57,381 nt of DNA from Kosmotogaceae bacterium (GTDB taxonomy: Bacteria > Thermotogota > Thermotogae > Petrotogales > Kosmotogaceae), in assembly GCA_016933635.1 (NCBI GenBank), contig JAFGAP010000184.1, positions 1-57,381 of the forward strand. The letters run 5' to 3'. Positions within the stretch are counted from its first letter, which is position 1; each line of letters opens with the position of its first letter. This document shows, one piece after another, positions 7,792 through 16,217 of this stretch. The position numbers were made by a program, and so were the translations under genes. The notes under the pieces were generated by a model. It had not been told where the DNA came from and ran no database searches. It saw nothing but the letters and a program-made list of their open reading frames with translations.

Positions 7792-9192
7792 ATGAGAAAA
7801 GTTCTTGCAGTTGTTGTTGTTGTAATTCTGTCAGTGGCTTCTCTGGCCCTGGTCAACGAAGGCTACGAGAGTCCAGTAATTAGCGTAGTCCAAGCAGCAG
7901 GACCAGCAGTTGTCAAAGTTGATGTAGAGGCCACTAGGAAGTATTCAATCACTGATCCTTACGGTTTCGAGGACTTCTTCAGGCGGTTTTTTGGAGAGAT
8001 CCCAGACCAAAAGGTAACCGGAGTTGGCTCTGGTTTCATCTTCAACAAGGATGGGTATATTTTCACCAATGAACATGTAGTCTCAGGCGCCGACAGAATC
8101 ACGGTTTCTCTGCTTGACGGAAACACCTATCCGGCCAAATACATTGGCGGAGATGAGGAGCTGGACATTGCAGTGATAAAGATCGAGCCCGATGGAGTTG
8201 ATCTTCCCATAGTAGAACTTGGTGACTCAGACGCATTGAGAATCGGCGAATGGGCAATCGCTATAGGGAATCCTCTTGGTCTTAAGCACACCGTTACTCT
8301 CGGAGTGATAAGTGCGGTAGGAAGGCAGCTGCCAAAACCAGACGGCAACGGCGTATATTCAAATCTAATTCAGACAGATGCCGCGATCAATCCTGGCAAC
8401 AGCGGCGGCCCTCTGTTGAATATTCATGGTCAAGTTGTTGGGATTAACACTGCGATAATCGCTCCTGAAGTTGGAACCACTCTTGGATTCGCAATACCCA
8501 TAAACGTAGCTCTTAGATTTGTTGATTCAATTATTGAGACCGGGTCTGTGCAGCGAGCATATCTTGGGGTATATATGGACACGGTCACTGAGGAGGTTTC
8601 TAGATCCCTCGGACTAAAGGTTGACAGCGGAGCATTGATCACAGATGTGGTTCCCGATTCAGCAGCAGAGAAGGCCGGAATAAGACCACAAGACGTCATT
8701 ATAGGCTTTGAGAGTCTCGAGATCACAAACTCATCGGAACTTAGGGCGGCAGTATTGAACTACCCTGCAGGCTCCGAAGTGAAGATTACAATAGACAGAT
8801 TTGGAGAGAGAATCGTACTGACTGTTGTTCTAGGGTCGCTTGCGCAGGAAAGCGAAGCTTCAGCAACAAAAGATATCGAAGCAAGAGAGACTTTCGAGAG
8901 TTCTCTTGGTATATCGGTTTCTGAAATAACTCCCGGCGATAGGGAACGTCTAGGAATATCTCAGGAGTTTAGAGGCGTTATAGTAAGAGAAGTAGATCCA
9001 GAAGGAATAATCTACAGGTTGGGAATAGGACCGGACGATATAATTACCCGTCTGAGCATAAATGGCAATCAGGAATCGATCGAGAGCGTCAGCGATTTCG
9101 AGAAGTATGCCGAGGAGATCAAGAAAGGAGACTACGTAGCGTTCTTTGTTTACAGAAGCGGTGTAAGATTCGTAGCTTCTTTCCAGCTCTAA
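7792..9192 (+). CDS. htrA: HtrA/DegP-family periplasmic serine protease
   Basis: An envelope quality-control protease, 466 residues. A signal peptide (MRKVLAVVVVVILSVASLALV) directs it to the periplasm. The trypsin-like domain contains the full catalytic triad: His95 in TNEHVVSG, Asp125 in LDIAVIKI, and Ser204 in NPGNSGGPL. Two PDZ domains follow at roughly residues 260-345 (YLGVYMD...SAAEKAGIRPQDVI) and 370-465, giving a DegP-like rather than DegS-like layout. The ATG is preceded by GAAGGAGGT. It is a single gene with its own terminator at 9242-9286. I see no heat-shock operator such as CIRCE upstream. Confidence 0.95.
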   Translation: MRKVLAVVVVVILSVASLALVNEGYESPVISVVQAAGPAVVKVDVEATRKYSITDPYGFEDFFRRFFGEIPDQKVTGVGSGFIFNKDGYIFTNEHVVSGADRITVSLLDGNTYPAKYIGGDEELDIAVIKIEPDGVDLPIVELGDSDALRIGEWAIAIGNPLGLKHTVTLGVISAVGRQLPKPDGNGVYSNLIQTDAAINPGNSGGPLLNIHGQVVGINTAIIAPEVGTTLGFAIPINVALRFVDSIIETGSVQRAYLGVYMDTVTEEVSRSLGLKVDSGALITDVVPDSAAEKAGIRPQDVIIGFESLEITNSSELRAAVLNYPAGSEVKITIDRFGERIVLTVVLGSLAQESEASATKDIEARETFESSLGISVSEITPGDRERLGISQEFRGVIVREVDPEGIIYRLGIGPDDIITRLSINGNQESIESVSDFEKYAEEIKKGDYVAFFVYRSGVRFVASFQL

Positions 9193-9201
9193 AATGAAAA
9201 T

Positions 9202-9227
9202 GCCGCCACGCTTTTACAGGTGGCGGC
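9202..9227 (-). terminator. Terminator for the minus-strand fabZ transcript
   Basis: A perfect stem GCCGCCAC/GTGGCGGC (9202-9209 with 9220-9227) with a 10-base loop. Read on the minus strand it is followed by ATTTTCATTTT, the usual U-rich tail. Read on the plus strand it is followed by TTACCCCC, so it should act mainly on fabZ. It begins nine bases after the htrA stop codon. Confidence 0.7.
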
Positions 9228-9241
9228 TTACCCCCTTTAAT

Positions 9242-9286
9242 CCCCTGTGCAGGATTAACGCCTTGATTATAGCACAGGGGTTTTTT
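9242..9286 (+). terminator. Terminator for htrA
   Basis: Stem CCCCTGTGC (9242-9250) with GCACAGGGG (9272-9280), followed by six T residues and CTTT. The loop is long, about 21 bases. On the minus strand the stem is followed by ATTAAAGGG, so termination is expected only for plus-strand transcripts. Confidence 0.75.
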
Positions 9287-9306
9287 CTTTCCAAAATCAC
9301 CATACA

Positions 9307-9714
9307 TCACATTGATGAAACAAGCAAAATGGCCTTTGCAGCTAGTTTTCCTTCAACATATGCAGCCGTTTCCAGCTTAGCGACGTTCATCTTACTGCCG
9401 ATCAATTTGACAGAATACTCAATTCTGCACGGTGGACGTACTATGGTTTTGAAACGAGCTCTTTCTATTCCCGCAAACAGCGGTGTCTTATTTGGTTTCA
9501 GCAGAAGAATTCCAGCGGTCTGTGCAAGACCCTCAAGAATCAGCACACCTGGATAAATCGGATAATCGGGGAAATGACCCTTAAAGATAGGATCGTTTTC
9601 TAGCAAATCTCTGAAAGCCAGGATCTCAGAATCGCTTATCGAAATCACACCATCTACAAGAAGAAAGGGCTCCCTGTGGGGGATTCTTTCCTTTACAAAC
9701 GCTTTGTCTCTCAC
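9307..9714 (-). CDS. fabZ: 3-hydroxyacyl-[acyl-carrier-protein] dehydratase
   Basis: Dehydrates 3-hydroxyacyl-ACP to trans-2-enoyl-ACP in type II fatty acid synthesis. The 135-residue hot-dog domain has the FabZ signature: IPHREPFLLVD near residues 11-21, then HFPDYPIYPGVLILEGLAQ at about 48-66, with the catalytic His and Glu. The start is GTG with GGAGGTGA immediately upstream. It is transcribed away from fabK-fabD-acpP-fabF across a 130-base divergent region, so both units may share control. A terminator lies downstream at 9227-9202. Confidence 0.95.
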   Translation of the reverse strand: MRDKAFVKERIPHREPFLLVDGVISISDSEILAFRDLLENDPIFKGHFPDYPIYPGVLILEGLAQTAGILLLKPNKTPLFAGIERARFKTIVRPPCRIEYSVKLIGSKMNVAKLETAAYVEGKLAAKAILLVSSM

Positions 9715-9726
9715 AAATCACCTCCG

Positions 9727-9739
9727 TTTGATTTTCGAA
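9727..9739. promoter_or_regulatory. Candidate fatty-acid regulator operator in fabZ-fabK spacer
   Basis: TTTGATTTTCGAA is an imperfect inverted repeat (TTTGA/TCGAA around TTT). It sits next to the fabZ ribosome site in the divergent fabZ/fabK region. From memory it matches the streptococcal FabT box TTTGATTATCAAA at 11 of 13 positions. No regulator gene is nearby and chance is not excluded. Confidence 0.3.
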
Positions 9740-9844
9740 CCGTTGACTTTCTAGCAGTCCTGGATTCAGACAAAAGAGCGGTAATAGGACCTGGTATGTT
9801 GTTGCTGATCCTTAACCAGCATACTTGTGCCAGGAGGATCAACT

Positions 9845-10798
9845 TTGAATCAACATAGACTGTCGCTAACCAAAATGCTTGGAATCAAATACCCCATTCT
9901 TCAAGGAGGAATGGCATGGATCTCAGACCATAATTTGGCTGCAGCTGTTTCCAATGCCGGTTGCTTAGGAGTAATTGCTGGAGGAAATCTTTCCCCTGAG
10001 GATCTACTTTATGAGATTCACGGGATAAGAAAACTAACTTCAAGGCCCTTCGGAGTCAACGTGATGCTGCTTTCTCCCTATGCAGAGGAACAGATAGAGA
10101 TAATCTGCAGAGAAAGAGTCCCCGTCGTAACTACTGGGGCAGGCAGTCCATCCAGCTTTATCGAAAAATTGAAGACGGCAGGAACAAAAGTGATTCCCGT
10201 GGTCGCCTCTTCCGGGCTCGCTAAAAGGTTGGAGAGACAGGGAGTCGATGCAGTAATAGCTGAAGGAATGGAAGCAGGTGGCCACATCGGAAAGGTTTCA
10301 ACAATGGTATTGGTTCCGGCAGTCGCTTCAGCAACTAGAATCCCAGTTATTGCAGCAGGTGGAATTGCTGACGGAAGAGGATTAGTGGCATCCCTTGCAC
10401 TCGGAGCGAGTGGTGTTCAGATGGGAACGAGATTCATCTGCACTACCGAATGTAGAGCGCACTCTAGATACAAAGAACGGATTCTATTATCGAATGAACT
10501 CGACACGGTCGTTACAGGCAATTCAAACGGTCATCCCGTAAGAGGATTTAGAAACAGGCTAACTAGACGCATTGAAGAACTAGAAGAGCAAGGCTCTGGA
10601 TTCGAGGAAATCGAAAGAATTGCGGTTGGTGCTCTCAAAAGAGCTGCTGAAAATGGTGACATAAATGATGGTTCCATGATGGCCGGTCAATCCTGCGGAC
10701 TTATAGGAGAGATCCTTGATGTTTCACGATTAGTTCATTCAATAGTTGATGAGGCCGAAGAAATAATTCGATTTCTAGGAGGCACACAAAGATGGTAG
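9845..10798 (+). CDS. fabK: Enoyl-[acyl-carrier-protein] reductase II (FMN-dependent)
   Basis: Performs the last reduction of each fatty-acid elongation cycle using FMN and NAD(P)H. The 317-residue TIM-barrel belongs to the nitronate monooxygenase/FabK family: LGIKYPILQGGMAWIS at residues 14-29, GVNVMLLSP near 64, and the FMN-phosphate region AAGGIADGRG then ALGASGVQMGTRF near 170-195. I start it at TTG 9845, which has AGGAGG seven bases upstream and gives the usual N-terminus. An in-frame GTG at 9827 lies ahead of the ribosome site. First gene of fabK-fabD-acpP-fabF, overlapping fabD by 7 bases. Confidence 0.93.
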   Translation: MNQHRLSLTKMLGIKYPILQGGMAWISDHNLAAAVSNAGCLGVIAGGNLSPEDLLYEIHGIRKLTSRPFGVNVMLLSPYAEEQIEIICRERVPVVTTGAGSPSSFIEKLKTAGTKVIPVVASSGLAKRLERQGVDAVIAEGMEAGGHIGKVSTMVLVPAVASATRIPVIAAGGIADGRGLVASLALGASGVQMGTRFICTTECRAHSRYKERILLSNELDTVVTGNSNGHPVRGFRNRLTRRIEELEEQGSGFEEIERIAVGALKRAAENGDINDGSMMAGQSCGLIGEILDVSRLVHSIVDEAEEIIRFLGGTQRW

Positions 10799-11727
10799 CA
10801 TGGATATTTCCCGGACAGGGAAGCCAATACGTTGGCATGGGCAAGGGTTTCTGCGACGAAAGTCCTTTATTCAGAGAGTTCCTTGAACTCTCCGGACAAT
10901 TAATGGGTTTTGACATGTTAACAATGATGCTTGAGGGACAGGAAAACGAATTGAAGCTGACACATAATGCCCAACCGGCTATTCTTTCGCTTAGTATAGC
11001 CATTTCCGATTCTCTGATTGAGAAGGGGTCAAGACCAGACATTTGTGCTGGATTATCGCTGGGTGAATTCTCTGCTCTTGTTGTAGCGGGCTCACTTAGA
11101 TATGTTGACGCACTTCGTCTTGTAAGGTTGAGGGGAACAGCTATGCAACAAATGATCTCTCCTGACGATGGAACGATGGCGGCGATAATTGGCCTTCCAG
11201 AAAAAGTAGTCGAGGAGATCTGCACTGAGATCTCTTCGAGCGAAGAGGTTATTGTAGCCAATTACAATTGTCCAGGTCAAGTTGTAATTTCAGGGCTATC
11301 AGAGAAAGTACGAAACGCTATGCAAAGGGCAATGGAAAAGGGAGCAAAAAAATGTGTCGAGCTTTCAGTGAGTGCTCCTTTTCACAGCCGATTCTTGCGT
11401 CCAGTTGGAGATGTTTTAAGAGAGTTCTTGAAAAGCATTGATGTCAAGCCTCCGGAAATCCCTGTAATCTCAAATGTTACCGGAGAACCTTTCCCTGAAG
11501 ATCCAAACGTGATAAGAGAGTTGCTGATTGAACAGGCTTACAGCCCTGTCAAGTGGGAGCAATCTATGAGAAAAATGATCGAGCTAGGCGCAGATAGGTT
11601 CGTTGAAGTGGGTCCAGGAAAAGTACTTAGTGGATTCATGAAGAAGATAGATAGGAGTGTCTCTGTCGAAAGCACTGAAAACGAAGGTCTTGGAATACTT
11701 AAAGAACTACAGGAAATCAACAACTAA
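10792..11727 (+). CDS. fabD: Malonyl-CoA:ACP transacylase
   Basis: Moves malonyl groups from CoA to acyl carrier protein. The 311-residue product has the PGQGSQYVGMG oxyanion motif at residues 6-16, the nucleophile Ser89 in GLSLGE, and the catalytic His198 in APFHSRF. The ATG start has AGGAGG nine bases upstream, inside the end of fabK. It is followed after 26 bases by acpP. Length and motif spacing are ordinary. Confidence 0.96.
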   Translation: MVAWIFPGQGSQYVGMGKGFCDESPLFREFLELSGQLMGFDMLTMMLEGQENELKLTHNAQPAILSLSIAISDSLIEKGSRPDICAGLSLGEFSALVVAGSLRYVDALRLVRLRGTAMQQMISPDDGTMAAIIGLPEKVVEEICTEISSSEEVIVANYNCPGQVVISGLSEKVRNAMQRAMEKGAKKCVELSVSAPFHSRFLRPVGDVLREFLKSIDVKPPEIPVISNVTGEPFPEDPNVIRELLIEQAYSPVKWEQSMRKMIELGADRFVEVGPGKVLSGFMKKIDRSVSVESTENEGLGILKELQEINN

Positions 11728-11753
11728 AAACATAACTTTGAGAGGTGAGCTCA

Positions 11754-12002
11754 GTGGAAAAAACATCAACAATTCAGGAAAAAGTGATCTCAGTCGTAGC
11801 AGATAGTCTGGGAATGGAAGCTGGTGAAATAAGCGGGAATTCGAGATTCATTGAAGACCTAGGTGCAGATTCACTAGATTTGGTAGATCTTGTCATGGAG
11901 CTTGAAGACAAATTCGAAATTCAAATCAGTGACAGCCAAACATCTAGCTTCAGGACCATTGACGATGTTGTCAAATTCATAAGCACACTCGAAGAAAAAT
12001 AA
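11754..12002 (+). CDS. acpP: Acyl carrier protein
   Basis: Carries growing acyl chains on a 4'-phosphopantetheine arm. Starting at GTG 11754 gives 82 residues, with AGAGGTGA at correct spacing; an in-frame GTG at 11745 lies within that ribosome site and would add three residues. The prosthetic group site is Ser40 in LGADSLDLVDL. The protein is strongly acidic, as usual. It lies between fabD and fabF, one base before fabF. Confidence 0.95.
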   Translation: MEKTSTIQEKVISVVADSLGMEAGEISGNSRFIEDLGADSLDLVDLVMELEDKFEIQISDSQTSSFRTIDDVVKFISTLEEK

Positions 12003-12003
12003 G

Positions 12004-13227
12004 ATGAGAAGAGTCGTAGTTACGGGAATGGGAGTTATTAGCTCGATCGGAAGTAGTCTGACAGAATTCTGGGAATCGCTTAAATCTGGCACCCCGGGAA
12101 TAGACTGGATAAGTACGTTTGACGTGTCCGAATACGGGGCGAAGGTTGCCGGTCAAGTTAAGGATTTCGATCCGACTAGATATATGGATAGAAAAGATGC
12201 AAAGAGAAATGCAAGGTTTGTCCAGATGGCAGTCGCGAGCGCAAGTGAAGCATACGATGACTCCGGGTTGGAGAATAGCCTGATGAACTCCGAAAGAGCT
12301 GGGGTAATCTATGGCGTGGGACTTGGTGGCATGGATGTGATAGAAGATCAGCATTCTGTCCTAATGAACAAAGGTCCATCAAGAATCAGTCCCTTCCTTA
12401 TCCCTATGACGATAGCAAATATGGCTCCCGGTCTTCTGGCGATTCGCTTCAATTTTAAAGGCACAAACTTCACCCTTTCCACAGCATGTGCCTCGGCGAC
12501 TAATGCAATAGGTGAAGCTACAAGGCTTATTAGAGGCGGAATTCTCGATATTGCCATGACAGGGGGTTCGGAAGCCACAATAACACCTCTTGCTCTTGCT
12601 GGATTTTCGAATATGAATGCTCTTTCAAGAGGAACACCCGATACGGCTTCCAGACCCTTCGATCGTGAACGCGATGGATTCGTTATGGCTGAAGGATCAG
12701 CAACATTGATCATAGAAGAGTATGAGCATGCCTTGAAACGCGGGGCAATGATCTACGGAGAGGTCGTTGGTTACGGCTCAACTGATGACGCATTTCACAT
12801 AACTTCACCGGAAGAGTACGGAGACGGAGCGTACAGAGCGATGAAAATGGCTTTGGAAGAAGCTGGGGTTGATCCAGTGGAAGTTGACTATATTAATGCT
12901 CACGGTACTTCTACTCCACTGAATGACTTAACGGAAACCCGAGCGATTAAGCGTCTATACGGAAATCGACAAGACTTGAACATTAGCTCAACGAAGTCTA
13001 TGGCCGGTCACGCACTAGGTGCAGCAGGAGCCATTGAAGCAGTGGCAACTCTACTCTCAATGAAAAATTCCTTTGTCCCACCCACTATAAACTACTCGAG
13101 TCCTGACCCGGAGTGTGATCTGAACTATACTCCCAACTTTGGAGTAGAAAAAGACTTACATTACGCACAGAAGAATTCCTTTGGATTTGGAGGTCATAAC
13201 GCTTCCCTTCTCTTCAAGAAGCTGTAG
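12004..13227 (+). CDS. fabF: 3-oxoacyl-[acyl-carrier-protein] synthase II
   Basis: Condenses malonyl-ACP with acyl-ACP. The 407-residue thiolase-fold protein has the Cys-His-His triad: Cys162 in STACASATNAIG, His300 in INAHGTSTP, and His336 in SMAGHALGAAG. The N-terminal VVTGMGVISSIG and C-terminal NSFGFGGHNASL are also typical. It ends the fab operon and is followed by a strong terminator at 13244. No fabH, fabG or acc genes are in the window. Confidence 0.96.
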   Translation: MRRVVVTGMGVISSIGSSLTEFWESLKSGTPGIDWISTFDVSEYGAKVAGQVKDFDPTRYMDRKDAKRNARFVQMAVASASEAYDDSGLENSLMNSERAGVIYGVGLGGMDVIEDQHSVLMNKGPSRISPFLIPMTIANMAPGLLAIRFNFKGTNFTLSTACASATNAIGEATRLIRGGILDIAMTGGSEATITPLALAGFSNMNALSRGTPDTASRPFDRERDGFVMAEGSATLIIEEYEHALKRGAMIYGEVVGYGSTDDAFHITSPEEYGDGAYRAMKMALEEAGVDPVEVDYINAHGTSTPLNDLTETRAIKRLYGNRQDLNISSTKSMAGHALGAAGAIEAVATLLSMKNSFVPPTINYSSPDPECDLNYTPNFGVEKDLHYAQKNSFGFGGHNASLLFKKL

Positions 13228-13243
13228 TTTTATTATTCCGGAT

Positions 13244-13268
13244 GGGGCGCTTCAGCGCCCCGCTTTTT
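13244..13268 (+). terminator. Terminator of the fab operon
   Basis: A perfect GGGGCGC/GCGCCCC stem with a TTCA tetraloop (13244-13261), followed by GCTTTTTC. On the minus strand no U-rich tail follows, so it acts on the fabF transcript. The remaining 80 bases up to the trmB stop show nothing I can name. Confidence 0.85.
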
Positions 13269-13351
13269 CATACCTTTGAGACTATTTCTCCAAAGAAAGA
13301 GATTCCCTTTCCTCTTTAGACAGAACACAATATAAGCAATAATTGAGAGAT

Positions 13352-14308
13352 TTAGTGGTTTCGGTTTCCACCAGCATCTTCCTTCACGATTATCTCTGAC
13401 AATACTCTTAGAGCAAACTTCACGGCCTTAGTCCTGAACGGTCTTGCTTGGCTATCCAGCTTTATGAGCCACCGATTCCCTCTCCTTGAAAGGTTTATGT
13501 AGAATCGTTGCGAGAAGCCCCTATCGACTGTGAGTGTTTCAATCAAGAAGGTTTTACAATCCATGTTTCTATAAAGCCCCATGAATTTCACAAAAATCTC
13601 ATTCTTCGAAAAACTCTCCCCCTCGACTTTCTGAAGAGATCTCTCGTCAATGTTTTCGATCCACAAGTTCGACACACGAACCACGTCCTCTTCATCATTT
13701 ATTTCGCTTTCGATTCTTATGCACTTCAGCCTATAGATATCTTTACTCATAACCAGCCACTTCTTCTCGTATCTTGTCCCTGCTCCAACCGTGGGATTCG
13801 CTTCAAGGACTGGATCGTCGAAAAACTCGGTATGTCCAACTTCTTCAAGCATCTCATGAACAAACTCTTCTGAATCCGAATACAGCTGGAAAAAACCGCC
13901 CTTTTTCAACACTTTGGCAATCTTCTCAAGGGAACTTGCAGTATTGAGCCTTCTATCTGAATGTCTCTTTTTTGGCCATGGGCAAGGAAAATTCATGTAC
14001 ACTCCCGACAGTGAATCTCTAGGAAGTATGTTTCGCAGAGCAAAAGATGCATCGACAAGAAGTGCCCTAACATTTTGAACATAATTCCTTGAAAGTGATC
14101 TTAGAAGCTTTTCGGCACTTATCATTGATAGCTCAACACCTAGATAATCGGAACTGGGGTTCTCAATTGCCTTCTGGAGTAAGAATTCTCCGCTTCCAAA
14201 ACCGATTTCCAAGAAAGTCTCTCTTTCCCTCCCAAAGATATTCCGGAAATCGAGAGGAAGCTCATATTCTGTACAATCCACATAGTTAAGGAGATAGTGT
14301 TCACTCAT
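13352..14308 (-). CDS. trmB: tRNA (guanine-N7-)-methyltransferase with C-terminal extension
   Basis: Methylates G46 in the tRNA variable loop using SAM. The 318-residue protein has the SAM site LEIGFGSGEF near residues 32-41 and the family signature MNFPCPWPKKRH near 123-134. The typical end of the domain, GTRYEKKW, is near residue 180. A further 130 residues follow, predicted to form a small alpha/beta domain. Many bacterial TrmB proteins stop near 210-220 residues, and long forms are known from hyperthermophiles. The ATG is preceded by GGTGGAG. It is a single gene convergent with fabF. Confidence 0.92.
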   Translation of the reverse strand: MSEHYLLNYVDCTEYELPLDFRNIFGRERETFLEIGFGSGEFLLQKAIENPSSDYLGVELSMISAEKLLRSLSRNYVQNVRALLVDASFALRNILPRDSLSGVYMNFPCPWPKKRHSDRRLNTASSLEKIAKVLKKGGFFQLYSDSEEFVHEMLEEVGHTEFFDDPVLEANPTVGAGTRYEKKWLVMSKDIYRLKCIRIESEINDEEDVVRVSNLWIENIDERSLQKVEGESFSKNEIFVKFMGLYRNMDCKTFLIETLTVDRGFSQRFYINLSRRGNRWLIKLDSQARPFRTKAVKFALRVLSEIIVKEDAGGNRNH

Positions 14309-14444
14309 GCTATCGCTCCACCAACGAATTAGAGATCTATGTCTAACAAATTTCTTTGCTTAACAAAAAGCATTCTAACGCAATTCTTCCTCAATTTCTA
14401 TATTCAGCTTTTTGCGATTGGACCGCATCATCATCATTCTCCGA

Positions 14445-14453
14445 TGGTATAAT
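14445..14453 (+). promoter_or_regulatory. Extended -10 promoter upstream of hpt
   Basis: TGGTATAAT is a perfect extended -10 element. No convincing -35 sits at the right distance, as is common for this class. The predicted start near 14460 leaves a leader of about 20 bases with CGGAGGTGA. It would drive the long plus-strand series that begins with hpt. Confidence 0.65.
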
Positions 14454-14479
14454 TATCGTGACTCCCGGAGGTGAAGGAA

Positions 14480-15013
14480 ATGCTCTTTGATCCTGCAAAA
14501 ATTGAAGTTCTTTATTCAGAAGAGGAACTAAAAAAAATCGTCAGTGGCCTGGCAGAGAAGATTAATGAATACTATTCACAGATTACTGATGAAATTACTG
14601 CGGTATGTATCTTGAAGGGGTCGGTTCACTTTTACAGTGACTTACTTAAACGGCTCGATCTGAAGGTCCGATACAACTTTGTACATGTCTCTAGTTATTC
14701 TGGAGCATCGACTACCGGTAGGATTCGCGTTAAGACCTGGGTAGATGAATCGGTTACAAATCGCTATGTCTTGCTTGTTGAAGACATAGTTGACACGGGA
14801 GGAACTCTCAGGTACATTATCAACTATATCTGGAAACAGAAACCGGCGGATGTAAAACTAGTATCACTTTTTGAGAAGACTGTTCACGATCACGGAGTCA
14901 AAATAGATTTCACGGGCGAGAAGATAGGAGATCAGTTCGTAATCGGTTATGGACTTGACTACGAGGAGGTCTATAGAAATCTTCCTTATATTGGTTATTT
15001 GAAAGGAGAATAA
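14480..15013 (+). CDS. hpt: Hypoxanthine phosphoribosyltransferase
   Basis: Salvages hypoxanthine/guanine to IMP/GMP with PRPP. The 177-residue product has the type I PRTase loop VLLVEDIVDTGGTL near residues 100-113, the ICILKGSVHF-like loop (VCILKGSVHFYSDL) near 42, and the C-terminal FVIGYGLDYEE that packs on the base. ATG 14480 is chosen because GGAGG lies eight bases upstream; a GTG at 14471 overlaps that site. It overlaps the next small gene by one base. Confidence 0.93.
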   Translation: MLFDPAKIEVLYSEEELKKIVSGLAEKINEYYSQITDEITAVCILKGSVHFYSDLLKRLDLKVRYNFVHVSSYSGASTTGRIRVKTWVDESVTNRYVLLVEDIVDTGGTLRYIINYIWKQKPADVKLVSLFEKTVHDHGVKIDFTGEKIGDQFVIGYGLDYEEVYRNLPYIGYLKGE

Positions 15014-15324
15014 TGAAGAAAGGCAACATTGTTACGCTAGTTCTGGCTGTACTGCTTCTAAGCATTTGCACCATAACTTCCCTTTTTGCATTGAGCGTTG
15101 TCAGTTCCAATAGGAAAAATACACAGTTGATGCTAGAAGCCTCAATTATGAGAGGAGTAAGGGTCTCGGCAGAAAAGCTTCTTCGATTCAGCGCGGAACA
15201 TGGAAAGAAGCTGGCTGTTGAAATCAACGGTTATCAGTTGGAGACGGAGATAATTAATGGGAGTTGGTGTGTGAGAATAGATAATGGAATTGAAGAAGAA
15301 AAGATATTCGCCGAAGGCAGGTGA
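15013..15324 (+). CDS. Small membrane-anchored protein, function unknown
   Basis: I do not recognise a family. The 103-residue product has a short basic N-terminus, one hydrophobic helix at about residues 6-31 (IVTLVLAVLLLSICTITSLF), and a small hydrophilic domain ending in strands with NGYQ, NGSW and CVRIDNG. The layout resembles minor pilin or PilX/ComG-like proteins, but there is no clear prepilin cleavage motif, so this is only a suggestion. TAATG links it to hpt, and its stop overlaps the region where degV begins. Confidence 0.7.
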   Translation: MKKGNIVTLVLAVLLLSICTITSLFALSVVSSNRKNTQLMLEASIMRGVRVSAEKLLRFSAEHGKKLAVEINGYQLETEIINGSWCVRIDNGIEEEKIFAEGR

Positions 15325-15329
15325 TCGAT

Positions 15330-16217
15330 TTGATAGCGATATCCGTTGATTCCGGTTGTGCGCCTACCAGGGATTTTATCCGGGAGCATAAGCTGTTCTT
15401 TATGGGGATGAAAGTAATAATTGATGATAAGGAGTACACTGACGATTTTGACTTCACTGAGGATGTGTTCTATAGAATAGTTGACAACTCAAAGGAATTT
15501 CATACGGCACAGCCGCCACTGGGTCAGGTACTTGAATATTATAACGATATAAGATCCAGGGGATATACGGAGCTTCTTGATATTCACTTTTCTTCAAAAA
15601 TGTCAGGGCTGTTCGACACTTGCTTAATGGCTTCCAAAATGGTTGAAGGAATAGATGTTCGTGTGGTCGATACCAAGAAGGTGTCTATCGGCGCTAATTT
15701 AGTGGCTAGAAAATTGATCAAACTTGTTGAATCTGGATCTAGTCTAGATGAGGTTTTTGAAAGCGTACCTCAGGTTATTGATAACACTTTTATGGAGTTT
15801 AGTGTTCCCACTTTGAAGTATCTCATTAAGAATGGAAGAATAGGAAAGGCACAGGGGCTCGCGGGAACCTTGCTGAACATAAAGCCAATTCTCTCAGTCG
15901 ATAAGGATGGTCTTATTAGCCCCATAGCAAAACTCAGAGGGATGAAAAAGCTTCAAGAACAGATGGTTCTAAACATCGTGGAATTTCTTCATGACAGGAG
16001 AAAATCGATCACGCTTTACTCGATTTATGGAAGCGAAGAATATTTAGCTGTCATGGATGAGACAACTGAAAAGATTATTGAATTAATTGAGTCGAGTCTT
16101 GGAATAAGAAGAGACGACATTGAGCTTGTCAGGGGAAGAATATGGCCGACGATAGCTTGTCATAGCGGCCCCGCGGTCTTTGGACTAGCATGTTACGGGG
16201 AGAGAGAAGCAGAATAA
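15330..16217 (+). CDS. DegV-family fatty-acid-binding protein
   Basis: Two-domain DegV protein. Characterised relatives bind fatty acids, for example for phosphorylation by fatty acid kinase. The 295-residue product has the N-terminal ISVDSGCAPT (family pattern TDSxxDL), DIHFSSKMSGLF (SSxLSGTYQ-like) near residue 90, and TLKYLIKNGRIGKAQGLAGTLLNIKPIL in two halves near residues 165-192. I prefer TTG 15330, preceded by AGGTGA, over GTG 15321, which would overlap the previous stop. It is coupled to recG by TAATG. Confidence 0.87.
   Translation: MIAISVDSGCAPTRDFIREHKLFFMGMKVIIDDKEYTDDFDFTEDVFYRIVDNSKEFHTAQPPLGQVLEYYNDIRSRGYTELLDIHFSSKMSGLFDTCLMASKMVEGIDVRVVDTKKVSIGANLVARKLIKLVESGSSLDEVFESVPQVIDNTFMEFSVPTLKYLIKNGRIGKAQGLAGTLLNIKPILSVDKDGLISPIAKLRGMKKLQEQMVLNIVEFLHDRRKSITLYSIYGSEEYLAVMDETTEKIIELIESSLGIRRDDIELVRGRIWPTIACHSGPAVFGLACYGEREAE

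Noticed and set aside
9194-9556. Plus-strand open frame of 120 codons after htrA
   Set aside because: It covers both terminator hairpins and is antisense to fabZ; no family resemblance.
10701-11261. Minus-strand open frame of 186 codons across fabD
   Set aside because: It lies entirely antisense to a clearly identified fabD/fabK junction, has low-complexity Ser/Ile-rich translation and no ribosome site; it mirrors the codon use of the real gene.
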